NCBI GenBank assembly: GCA_947166165.1
Contig: CAMVDK010000062.1
Location: forward strand, 1 to 13,337
Source: an uncultured Porphyromonadaceae bacterium
GTDB lineage: Bacteria; Bacteroidota; Bacteroidia; Bacteroidales; Muribaculaceae
Length of the DNA: 13,337 bases
Direction of reading: 5' to 3'
Shown piece by piece: positions 1 through 6,493 of the stretch (positions are counted from its first letter, which is position 1; every line of letters begins with the position of its first letter). The translations under genes were made by a program, and so were the position numbers. The notes below the pieces were generated by a model that saw only the letters and a program-made list of their open reading frames with translations, had not been told where the DNA came from and made no database searches.

Positions 1-109
1 CAGGCTCAGGCGGCGCTGGCTTCGGGACCGGGGCCTCGACGGACTACAATTGATGAGGCCGCTGGCCGTGGGCGGGCGGAGCCGTGAACCCGTAGATCTT
101 TACTGGTTC
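1..109. other. Left edge, no supported gene
   Basis: This stretch lies downstream of the dockerin gene that ends at 110. A weak inverted repeat (GAACC at 86-90, GGTTC at 105-109, with an inner GTA/TAC pair) sits directly after the stop codon but has no T-run, so it is at most a poor 3' stem-loop. A plus-strand reading frame ends with TGA at 51-53 and could be the tail of a convergent gene, but only about 16 codons are visible. I see no other signal. Confidence 0.4.
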
Positions 110-1423
110 TCAGGCCTTGCCGAGCATGATGTTGATGATGATGTTCATGTCATCGACATCCACAGCGTCGTCGCCATTCAAGTCGGCGGCAGCGGTCTTC
201 TCGGCCTTGCCGAGCATGATGTTGATGATGATGTTCATGTCGTCGACATCCACAGCGTCGTCGCCGTTCAGGTCACCCAGCTTGCCAGCACCCTTGGTGG
301 TGAACTGGAAGGTGAGGTTCTCCTTGTCGAAGGTGATCACATAGTCGCCGTTGCCGGTGATCTTGTAGCTCTTGCCGCCGGTGCTGAGCTGGGTGGTGAC
401 CTGCTCGTCGGGGTTGATCACCTGATCCTCCTCGGCGCTCTCGGGGCCAAAGCGGCGGGCGTTCACAGCGTCCCAGCTGCCAAAGTCATCGCTGAAGATG
501 AACCACACATCGCCGTTGATGGTGGCCTCGGCGGTGTAGACGTTGCCGTTCTTGGTCATCTTCATCGGGTTGGCGGGATCCCAGTTGCCGAAGGGCTCGT
601 TGCCGATGATGTACATGGCGTCCTCCTTCTGGGCGGCAACCACGGTCATGGTGCGGGCGTTCATGTCGAGGGTGATGGTGTAGTAACCCTGGACGAGCGA
701 GAACGAAGGCTCGCTCACGCCGTCGTCGCTCAGAGGCATGGCCTCGCCAAGCACAACCTCGTTCTGGCCCTCGAGGGCAGCGAAGCGGTACTCGGTGATG
801 CTGGCCCAGTTGCCGATGGTGGTGGCCAGAGCGTGCGTGAAGCTGAAGTTAGCCACGCTGTCGACGATGCTCACGTTGGCAACGAAGGTGTTGTTGGCAA
901 TCGAGTCCATCTTCACACCCACGCTGGGCTCCCAGCTGTTGCCGTTCACGCCACCCAGGATGAAGATGCCACCGGGCGTCGGGGGCAGGTCGGGGTCGGG
1001 CTCGCTCAGACGCTCGAACATCACCAGGCGGTTGTCCTCTTCCATGATCAGGGTGATCTTGTAGTCGGCAGCCTTGGTGATCAGGAATGCGTTGTCGGCA
1101 CTCACGTCGAAATCACCGCAAGCGATGGGCTCGCCCAGCATGTCCTCGATGATGAAGTCGTTGTACTCGGCACCGAAGCGGTAGGGACGGATGGCATCCC
1201 AGTCGCCCGGAGTCTCAGCCAGCATAGTGGTGAAGCTGAAGTAGGAGCTGGCGTTGAAGTGGCCCTGATACTCATAGGTGGCGTCACCCACATACTCCAT
1301 CTGGGTGCCCACGCTGGGTTCCCAAGCCTGGTCGCCCACTTGGCCCAGAATCCACACATTGTCCTGTGCGTTCATGCCGACCATGGTAGCCAGCATGAGA
1401 AGCGAAGTAAAGAATTTCTTCAT
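110..1423 (-). CDS. Secreted dockerin protein with three SusE/F-like glucan-binding modules
   Basis: This 437-residue protein starts with a Sec signal peptide (about residues 1-20, MKKFFTSLLMLATMVGMNAQ) without a lipobox Cys, so it is probably exported as a soluble protein. Three related beta-rich modules follow at about 23-138, 153-264 and 269-378. Each opens with a hydrophobic strand such as VWILG, IFILG or MYIIG. Each carries a W-x-x-I/V then RFG/RFA signature (GDWDAIRPYRFG, GNWASITEYRFA, GSWDAVNARRFG). The same module flanks the neighbouring 762-residue protein. Residues 383-437 are a type I dockerin: two copies of the Ca-binding loop DLNGDDAVDVDD, each followed by a helix. A terminator separates it from the upstream gene, and it has its own promoter and LacI-type operator. 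Glucan binding is inferred from its relatives and locus; the dockerin's cohesin partner is not in the window. Confidence 0.85.
   Translation of the reverse strand: MKKFFTSLLMLATMVGMNAQDNVWILGQVGDQAWEPSVGTQMEYVGDATYEYQGHFNASSYFSFTTMLAETPGDWDAIRPYRFGAEYNDFIIEDMLGEPIACGDFDVSADNAFLITKAADYKITLIMEEDNRLVMFERLSEPDPDLPPTPGGIFILGGVNGNSWEPSVGVKMDSIANNTFVANVSIVDSVANFSFTHALATTIGNWASITEYRFAALEGQNEVVLGEAMPLSDDGVSEPSFSLVQGYYTITLDMNARTMTVVAAQKEDAMYIIGNEPFGNWDPANPMKMTKNGNVYTAEATINGDVWFIFSDDFGSWDAVNARRFGPESAEEDQVINPDEQVTTQLSTGGKSYKITGNGDYVITFDKENLTFQFTTKGAGKLGDLNGDDAVDVDDMNIIINIMLGKAEKTAAADLNGDDAVDVDDMNIIINIMLGKA
113..274 (-). repeat. Near-identical 72-bp direct repeat encoding the dockerin duplication
   Basis: Bases 113-184 and 203-274 are direct copies offset by exactly 90 bp (30 codons). 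They differ at three positions only (152/242, 176/266, 181/271), and all three changes are synonymous. They encode the same 24 residues twice. The two dockerin halves of the neighbouring gene (about 1697-1864) have diverged much more, so this copy is recent or kept uniform by gene conversion. Confidence 0.9.
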
Positions 1424-1490
1424 AATGATGTGAATAAAATTTAAAGGGTTAATAATTCAGTTTTTTCTTTCTCAATCGGTTTTCAGTACG

Positions 1491-1498
1491 CAAATATA
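1491..1498 (-). promoter_or_regulatory. Bacteroidetes -7 promoter element of the dockerin gene
   Basis: On the minus strand the bases read TATATTTG, a full match to the Bacteroidetes -7 consensus TAnnTTTG, about 68 nt ahead of the ATG at 1423. No good TTTG -33 box is found 19-21 nt upstream (AATT at the 19-nt position), which suggests a promoter needing an activator. A LacI-type operator lies 54 nt upstream. Confidence 0.6.
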
Positions 1499-1552
1499 CC
1501 ACTTTTATTTCAGCAATAATTCGTATGCCGATGTTTTTGTCGAACCAAAAAA

Positions 1553-1568
1553 GCGCAATCGTTTGCAC
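1553..1568. promoter_or_regulatory. LacI-family operator, copy A
   Basis: The bases GCGCAATCGTTTGCAC form an imperfect palindrome around a central CpG, the pattern bound by LacI/GalR-family dimers (compare the PurR site with its GCAAACGTTTGC core). It matches the site at 12800-12815 in 14 of 16 positions, with an identical 12-bp core in the same orientation. It lies upstream of the dockerin gene promoter. The probable ligand is the LacI-family protein starting at 12987. This is inference from sequence. Confidence 0.72.
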
Positions 1569-1621
1569 TTGCTGCCGTAATCGGTGGGGAGGCAGCACTT
1601 CGGGCCGGACGGCAAACAAAA

Positions 1622-1651
1622 CAACCGCTGCACGGCTGTGTGCAGCGGTTG
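1622..1651 (-). terminator. Intrinsic terminator ending the sus operon
   Basis: Perfect 11-bp arms CAACCGCTGCA (1622-1632) and TGCAGCGGTTG (1641-1651) enclose an 8-nt loop. Read on the minus strand, the stem is followed at once by TTTTGTTT (1621-1614). It lies 43 bp past the stop of the 762-residue protein gene and cuts the last dockerin gene off from the upstream operon. Confidence 0.85.
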
Positions 1652-1662
1652 CTCGATAGTTG

Positions 1663-1684
1663 CCGGGGCAGACATCTGCCTCGG
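1663..1684 (-). other. Stem-loop in the 3' untranslated region
   Basis: The arms 1663-1672 and 1675-1684 (CCGGGGCAGA and TCTGCCTCGG) pair with one mismatch, right behind the stop codon at 1694 and ahead of the terminator at 1622-1651. There is no T-run. It probably protects the mRNA 3' end or acts with the terminator. Confidence 0.45.
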
Positions 1685-1693
1685 AATGGGGGA

Positions 1694-3982
1694 TTACTGG
1701 GCCAGAATCTTGTTGATCATGAGGTTCATGTCGTCGACATCAACCTTGCCGTCGCCGCTGAGGTCGCCGCCGGCAATCTGCTCGCCGGCCAGGATGGCGT
1801 TGATGATCAGGTTCACGTCGTCGATGTCGACGCGGCCGTCGTTGTTCAGGTCGCCGTCGGCGGGCATCACCTTGTTGATGACCAGCTTCATGGTCTCGGT
1901 GTTGAGCGTGAGGTGGTATTCGCCAGCCTCAACCTTGAAGGCCTGTCCGTTCTCGTAGGTGAGCTCGATCTCGGTGTTGAGCATCTCGTCGGTCACCCAG
2001 AAGTCGCCTTCGCTCACAGCGCCGAAGCGGAAGGGAGCGATGTAGTTCCAAGCAGCCTCGTCGTCGTTCTCAGCCAGCTGGGTGGTGAAGCTGAAGTAGC
2101 TGTAGCCAACCTCCTCGCCCTCGGGCACGTTCTCGCCCTTGGTGGTGATGGCGGCGGTGTAGACGACGCCGTCCTCGGTGGCCATCTCGGTGCCCACGTT
2201 GGGGAACCAGCCGCCGTTGTCGTTCACCTCGCCCAGGATGTAGACCTTGCCAGGCTCGACCACGGGCTCGCTCCACTCGCCGGCGATGACCAGCTGCATG
2301 CTGTCGCGGTTCACGGTCAGCGTCCAGGCACCGGCCACGGGAATCTGGAAGTTCTCACCGGGGATGGCCATGCTCAGCGCGGTGGCCTCCTCGACCTGCT
2401 CCTTGGTGACGATGAAGTTGCCTTCGCTCACGCCACCATACCAGTTGCCGGCCTCGTCGACGAACTTGAACTCGGCGTTGGCGTCCATCGGCTGGGCCAC
2501 GGTCCAGAGGCCGTTCTCGCCCTTGGTCATGGCCACCTTGGTGCTGTCGCTCCACTCGTTGAACGAGCCGATCAGATACATGGCCTGCTCCACAACGGGC
2601 TCGCTCCACTCGCCGGCGATGACCAGCTTCATGGCCTCGCGGTCGACGGTGATGGTCCACTCGCCGGCCACGGGAATCTGGAAGTTCTGGAAGGCGTCGC
2701 CCTCACCGATGGTGAGCGAGTCGCCGTTCTCCACCTGCTCCTTGGTGACGATGAAGTTGCCCTCGCTCTGAGCGCCAATCCAGGTGCCCAGCTCGTTGCG
2801 CAGCTTGAACTCGGCGCCAGCCTCCATGGCCTGCTTCACGGTCCAGAGGCCGTTCTCGCCCTTGGTCATGGCCACCTGGGTGTCGGTGTTCCACTCGTTG
2901 AACGAGCCGATGAGGTACATGGCCTGCTCGGGGGTGTCGCTGGGCCACTCGCCGCTCACCACCAGGGTGTTCTCGGCCTTGTTCACCGTGAGTGTCCACG
3001 TGCCGGCCACGGGAATCTGGAAGTTGTTGCCAGCTCCCACGAGCAGCGTCAGGGCGGTGCCGTTCTCCACCTGCTCCTTGGTCACCACGAAGTTGCCGTC
3101 GGCCTCGCCGCCAATCCAGTTGCCGGCTTCGTCGTAGAACTTGAACTCAGCGCCGGCTGCCATCTCCTGGGTGATGGTCCACAGACCGTTCTCGCCCTTG
3201 GTCATGGCCGTCTCGCCCCACTCGTTGAACGAGCCGCGCAGGCTCAGGCTCTCCTCGGGTTGGGGAGTCTCGCCGGCGGGGTCGCTCACGGTGGCGGTGG
3301 TGCCGCCAGTGTAGTCATACAGCTTGCCGTCCTCGGGAACGAGGTCGCTGGTCTGGGCGGTGCCATCGTTGAAGATGAGGCCGGGGCCGGTGGTGTTGTG
3401 GGTGTAGGTGAACGTGTAGTACTCGTTACCGGCCACGGTTGCGGTCTCCAGCGTGTTGATGGCCTTGCCGGGCCAAGCGTCGAAGTAGTTGCCGTCGGCA
3501 TCCCAGGCCCAGATGTTACCAATCGAGGTCTTGGTGATGTAGATGGTGCCGTTGAAGGTGGGCTGCACCACCTCCTGCTTCAAGCTCACCTTGAGCATGC
3601 GGGTGCTGGTGTTGAAGTTGAACACATAGGTGCCGGCCTTGTCGAACACGGTGTAGGGGCTGTCGCCGGTGTTGGCAACAAGCTCGGTCTCGGTGTCGAG
3701 TTTCACCTCCAGGTTGGTGCCGCCAAAGCGGTAAGGCTGGATGGCACTCCAATCGCTGGCACCCTGTGCCAGTTGAGTGGTGAGACTGTAGTACTGCTGA
3801 CCAGTAGCGGTCACATCAAGCTCGAGCGTGTAGTTGTTCTCGTCTACCTGCTCAAACTGCACGCCTTTGTTCGTGACCCAGCCATCGGGCGAGATGGCGC
3901 CGATGAGCCACAACTCGGCGTTTGCCTGGAAGCCGAACATTGCCAGAGCGGCCAGGCACAGCGTTGTCATAAACTTTTTCAT
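1694..3982 (-). CDS. Secreted multi-domain alpha-glucan-binding protein with CBM26 and C-terminal dockerin
   Basis: This 762-residue protein has a Sec signal peptide of about 22 residues (ending FGFQANA) and no lipobox. In order it has: a module of the W..I..YRFG type (about 24-135, DWSAIQPYRFG); a starch-binding CBM26-like domain (about 146-224, with DAWPG and LIFNDGTAQTSDL); three tandem modules of about 112 residues (245-347, 353-460, 464-571), each opening with GSFNEW and MTKGENGLWT in CBM48/SusE-F style; a second RFG module (about 578-703, AAWNYIAPFRFG); and a type I dockerin (707-762) with perfect Ca loops DLNNDGRVDIDD and DLSGDGKVDVDD. It holds no catalytic domain, so its role is binding. 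It follows the SusE/F-type lipoproteins with a 76-bp gap and precedes a terminator. I infer that it multiplies starch-binding sites and docks to an unseen cohesin. The start at 3982 is fixed by the signal peptide. Confidence 0.87.
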   Translation of the reverse strand: MKKFMTTLCLAALAMFGFQANAELWLIGAISPDGWVTNKGVQFEQVDENNYTLELDVTATGQQYYSLTTQLAQGASDWSAIQPYRFGGTNLEVKLDTETELVANTGDSPYTVFDKAGTYVFNFNTSTRMLKVSLKQEVVQPTFNGTIYITKTSIGNIWAWDADGNYFDAWPGKAINTLETATVAGNEYYTFTYTHNTTGPGLIFNDGTAQTSDLVPEDGKLYDYTGGTTATVSDPAGETPQPEESLSLRGSFNEWGETAMTKGENGLWTITQEMAAGAEFKFYDEAGNWIGGEADGNFVVTKEQVENGTALTLLVGAGNNFQIPVAGTWTLTVNKAENTLVVSGEWPSDTPEQAMYLIGSFNEWNTDTQVAMTKGENGLWTVKQAMEAGAEFKLRNELGTWIGAQSEGNFIVTKEQVENGDSLTIGEGDAFQNFQIPVAGEWTITVDREAMKLVIAGEWSEPVVEQAMYLIGSFNEWSDSTKVAMTKGENGLWTVAQPMDANAEFKFVDEAGNWYGGVSEGNFIVTKEQVEEATALSMAIPGENFQIPVAGAWTLTVNRDSMQLVIAGEWSEPVVEPGKVYILGEVNDNGGWFPNVGTEMATEDGVVYTAAITTKGENVPEGEEVGYSYFSFTTQLAENDDEAAWNYIAPFRFGAVSEGDFWVTDEMLNTEIELTYENGQAFKVEAGEYHLTLNTETMKLVINKVMPADGDLNNDGRVDIDDVNLIINAILAGEQIAGGDLSGDGKVDVDDMNLMINKILAQ
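2270..3250 (-). repeat. Triplicated ~112-residue glucan-binding module
   Basis: Three in-frame copies lie at about 2942-3250, 2603-2926 and 2270-2593. Landmark segments recur at 336- and 339-bp intervals (112 and 113 codons). Examples are the coding stretches for TKEQVE (near 2394, 2733 and 3069) and for NFQIPVAG. Similarity persists at the DNA level, including codon choice, which points to fairly recent duplication or conversion. Confidence 0.85.
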
Positions 3983-4058
3983 ACTACCTTTAATTTTTTT
4001 TGAAGTTAATAATTAAGGTTAAAGATCTCGAAAAAAATTCGTTTTCAAACAGTAAGTC

Positions 4059-5198
4059 TCACTGTGCGATGAATCGGTACACCCCCAGCAGGTCGTTGTA
4101 GAGAACGGTGTAGGTGCCCTCGGGGCAGTCGATGCCCTGGCTGCCGGCCACAGTGCGTCCAGCCGGGAACGCATATCCGCCAAGGCGCACCTCGACGGGC
4201 GGCAGGCCGGTGGTGTCGGCCGGCACGCTGTAGGTGCCGTCGATGTTGATGGCCGTGCGGCCCGGCAGCGACAGCTGGCTCACCATCCAATCGTGGCTGC
4301 GCCCGCCGGCTGCCGTGGTCACGGCGGCGAACGCGGTGGCCGGGTCGACGATGCTCAGCTGCGAGTACTCGCGGCCGCTCTCGTCGTCGCTCAGGCGCTC
4401 CATGTGCATGACGGGGGCGCTGGCGTGGGTCACATCGACCGTGATGCGGTAGTAGCCCGCGCGGCTCACTATCACGTTGTCGAGCGGGTCGCCCTCCATC
4501 GTTTCGTCCTGGAAGCTCTGGCCGCCCGTCTCGTCGCCGCCGCCGATGTAGTTCTCACTGCCCACCGTCGGCACGATGCGGAACTCGGTGCCCTGCGGAA
4601 AGTAGCCCGCATAGGTGAGCAGCCGGTAGTCCTGCGGGTCGGCGTAGAGGGGGATGAGGCTGCTGTAGAGCCCGGTGGGGCTGTTGTCCCATTTGCCCGA
4701 GCCCACATGGTTGCCCATGATATACCACACCGGGGCCAGTTGCTCGCGCCGCGGGGTCACGATGAGCGGGATGCTGTCGGCATGGCCGCGGTAGATGGTG
4801 CCCTCCACGGTGATGCTGGCCGTGATGTTCATCGACAGGTCGCGGCGCACGTCGGCGGGTCCGTAGAGGGTGGTGAGCGCCTGCTGAACCGCATTGCGCA
4901 GCGCGCGGCCGTTGCCGTAGGCGCGCAGCATGAGCGAGTCGGTGTGCTCGTGGTTGAACACCATCAGCTGGTAGCTCACCGTGTAGGGCTTGTCGCAGCC
5001 AATCGTGGGGCGGAAAATGCGCACCGAGTCGCCTGTGCCCAGGCGCAGGTCGATGGGAGCCACCGAGTCGGCCGTGAAGGTGACCGTGGTGGGCGTGGGG
5101 CGGTCGTCCTCGGGGGCGTACCACTCTTCGTATTTTCCGCTGCACGCGCTCAATGCCAGTGCGGCAACCATGAGCAAGATGTGGATTGTACGTTTCAT
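4059..5198 (-). CDS. SusE/F-position outer-membrane lipoprotein (paralogue 2)
   Basis: This 379-residue protein starts at the ATG at 5198, because MKRTIHILLMVAALALSAC gives a lipoprotein signal with Cys at residue 19. A longer frame from 5306 exists, but it would run through an intercistronic hairpin and place 36 residues before the signal. It is homologous along its length to the upstream neighbour: APIDLR near 48-52, PVWYIMGNHVG (156-166), AGYYRITVDV (247-256), SHDW, YAFPAGRTV (342-350), and the end YNDLLGVYRFIAQ. A hydrophobic strand at about 157 opens a beta-rich, probably carbohydrate-binding half. The position after SusE suggests a surface lipoprotein gripping glucan, but the family is not firmly recognised and binding residues cannot be named. 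Arg content looks higher than in the paralogue. Confidence 0.8.
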   Translation of the reverse strand: MKRTIHILLMVAALALSACSGKYEEWYAPEDDRPTPTTVTFTADSVAPIDLRLGTGDSVRIFRPTIGCDKPYTVSYQLMVFNHEHTDSLMLRAYGNGRALRNAVQQALTTLYGPADVRRDLSMNITASITVEGTIYRGHADSIPLIVTPRREQLAPVWYIMGNHVGSGKWDNSPTGLYSSLIPLYADPQDYRLLTYAGYFPQGTEFRIVPTVGSENYIGGGDETGGQSFQDETMEGDPLDNVIVSRAGYYRITVDVTHASAPVMHMERLSDDESGREYSQLSIVDPATAFAAVTTAAGGRSHDWMVSQLSLPGRTAINIDGTYSVPADTTGLPPVEVRLGGYAFPAGRTVAGSQGIDCPEGTYTVLYNDLLGVYRFIAQ

Positions 5199-5237
5199 CG
5201 TCAGTGTTTCGATTGTCTGTTGTGTGCCGTTTGGGTT

Positions 5238-5270
5238 ATCAAGGGCGGCACCCGGGGTGCCGCCCTTGAT
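5238..5270 (-). other. Perfect 15-bp intercistronic hairpin
   Basis: The arms ATCAAGGGCGGCACC (5238-5252) and GGTGCCGCCCTTGAT (5256-5270) are exact reverse complements around a 3-nt loop, in the gap between the two paralogous lipoprotein genes. Minus-strand sequence past the stem is AACCCAAACGG with no T-run, so a simple intrinsic terminator is unlikely. It more likely stabilises upstream mRNA or marks a processing site that sets relative expression. Confidence 0.75.
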
Positions 5271-5302
5271 GAGTGTGTCGCGTTGCCGCGGCACCGGGGT
5301 TG

Positions 5303-6415
5303 TCATTTCTCTATGAAGCGGTAAGTGCCCAGCAGGTCGTTGAACACCACCTTGTAGTTGCCCGGCTTGGCGGGGATGGCGGAGCCGTTCTTCACAGCCT
5401 TTCCGGCCGGGAAGGCGTTGCCGCCCCAGCTGGTGGTGAAGTCGCCCTGGTCGTCGCTGCCGTTGCCGGTGAAGGTGAACGTGCCGTCGGCGGCCACCGT
5501 GGCGTCGCCCAGCCAGTCGTGGTTCTCACCCAGCGTGCTGGTGGTGATCACACTCAGGTTGGTGTCGTTCATCTTCATGGTGCTGTAGGCTTTGAACACG
5601 CCGCTCATGGGGGTGATTTCGAGCGTCTTCGCCTCTACGTTGACCGTGATGCGGTAGTAGCCAGCGTCCTTGATGGTGATGTTGCCCGGCGTTGTGCCGC
5701 CTTCGGGCTTCGACTCTTGATAGACGATGTTGCCGCTGCCGTCGTCACCAATCACGTTCTCCTTGTTGCCCGGCTCGAGGATGATTTTGAACTGGGCATT
5801 GTCGCAGAAGTAGCTGGCGTAGACGAGCTCTTCGTAGTTGTAGGGGTTCACATACATGGCCACCGTGCTGGTGTAGAGGCCCATGGTCTTGTGGTTCACA
5901 CCCGAGCCGCGGCCCACGCAGTTGCCCAGAATGAACCACACGGGAGGCAGTTCCTGGAACTTGGGCGTGGCGGTGAGGTTGATGCCCTCCACGCGGTTGC
6001 GCACGGCGGTGCCGTCGACCACGGTGTAGGCTGTGATGTTCATCGGGGCTGTGCGCTGCACCTCTTCGGTGCCGAACAGAGCCACCATGGCACCCTGCAC
6101 TTCGGCACGCATGGCTTTGCCCTCCTCGTTGGCTTTGATGACCACCGAGTCGGTCTTGTCGGTGTTGAAGATGGCCACGTCGTAGGTCGTGTTGCAATCC
6201 TGGTTGCACGCCACCGCGGGATTGAAAATCTGGATGCTTTCGTCGGCCACGGTGCGCAGGTCGATGGCCCCGACTTCGGTGGCGGTGAAACTGACCACCG
6301 TCGTCTCGGCCTGACTGTTGCCCTGAGGCTCGCTCCAATCTTTGTAGTCGTCGGTGCACGAGGCCATCAGCAGGCCGGCTCCGGCGAGAATCGTGTATAA
6401 TGTAATCTTTTTCAT
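5303..6415 (-). CDS. SusE/F-position outer-membrane lipoprotein (paralogue 1)
   Basis: This 370-residue lipoprotein has a signal peptide MKKITLYTILAGAGLLMASC with the lipobox Cys at residue 20. The N-terminal part (about 21-150) contains VGAIDLR and FNTDKTDSV. A second part starts at about 158 (PVWFILGNCVGRG) and runs to TVNVEAKTLEITPM (near 270). The C-terminal part (about 271-370) ends with VVFNDLLGTYRFIEK. The whole protein aligns with the next gene, so they are tandem duplicates. It occupies the place of SusF in a sus-type operon (after susC-susD-susE), where lipoproteins carry starch-binding domains on the cell surface; glucan binding here is inferred from position and domain style. Strong hairpins flank the gene on both sides, in the gaps toward susE and toward the paralogue. 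Confidence 0.82.
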   Translation of the reverse strand: MKKITLYTILAGAGLLMASCTDDYKDWSEPQGNSQAETTVVSFTATEVGAIDLRTVADESIQIFNPAVACNQDCNTTYDVAIFNTDKTDSVVIKANEEGKAMRAEVQGAMVALFGTEEVQRTAPMNITAYTVVDGTAVRNRVEGINLTATPKFQELPPVWFILGNCVGRGSGVNHKTMGLYTSTVAMYVNPYNYEELVYASYFCDNAQFKIILEPGNKENVIGDDGSGNIVYQESKPEGGTTPGNITIKDAGYYRITVNVEAKTLEITPMSGVFKAYSTMKMNDTNLSVITTSTLGENHDWLGDATVAADGTFTFTGNGSDDQGDFTTSWGGNAFPAGKAVKNGSAIPAKPGNYKVVFNDLLGTYRFIEK

Positions 6416-6445
6416 GTCTTGATGATTGTTTTGCCGCCTTCCGGT

Positions 6446-6476
6446 CCTCGCCTGCCTGCGGGTGAGGCAGGCGAGG
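6446..6476 (-). other. Perfect 12-bp intercistronic hairpin
   Basis: CCTCGCCTGCCT (6446-6457) and AGGCAGGCGAGG (6465-6476) are exact reverse complements around a 7-nt loop, in the 78-bp gap between the SusE-like gene (stop at 6494) and the next lipoprotein (start 6415). No T-run follows on the minus strand. It is placed to shield the susC-D-E mRNA from 3' decay or to attenuate downstream expression. Confidence 0.72.
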
Positions 6477-6493
6477 CGCTGGCGTTTCGTTGA

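Noticed and set aside
3..53. C-terminal end of a plus-strand gene entering from the left (frame ending TGA at 51-53)
   Set aside because: Only about 16 codons are visible, too few to support a gene.
113..274. CRISPR-like or non-coding tandem repeat
   Set aside because: There are only two copies; they are in frame and encode the two dockerin Ca-binding loops.
50..1444. Plus-strand frame of 464 codons opposite the 437-residue dockerin gene
   Set aside because: It is an antisense shadow; its internal repeat only reflects the dockerin repeat read backwards.
1640..4003. Long plus-strand open frame (787 codons) opposite the multi-domain dockerin gene
   Set aside because: It mirrors the real gene's frame in GC-rich DNA, has no signal or domain, and is rich in His/Val/Gly/Leu as expected of an antisense shadow.
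3983..4058. Separate promoter or terminator ahead of the multi-domain dockerin gene
   Set aside because: The best promoter-like string on the minus strand has TA-N3-TTTG spacing, not TAnnTTTG, with no -33 box; the CGAA/TTCG repeat near 4029-4041 is too weak to call a terminator despite a T-run. Read-through from the sus operon is simpler.
5199..5306. N-terminal extension of the second lipoprotein to an ATG at 5306
   Set aside because: It would translate the perfect hairpin and bury the lipoprotein signal peptide 36 residues inside; the start at 5198 gives a normal signal.
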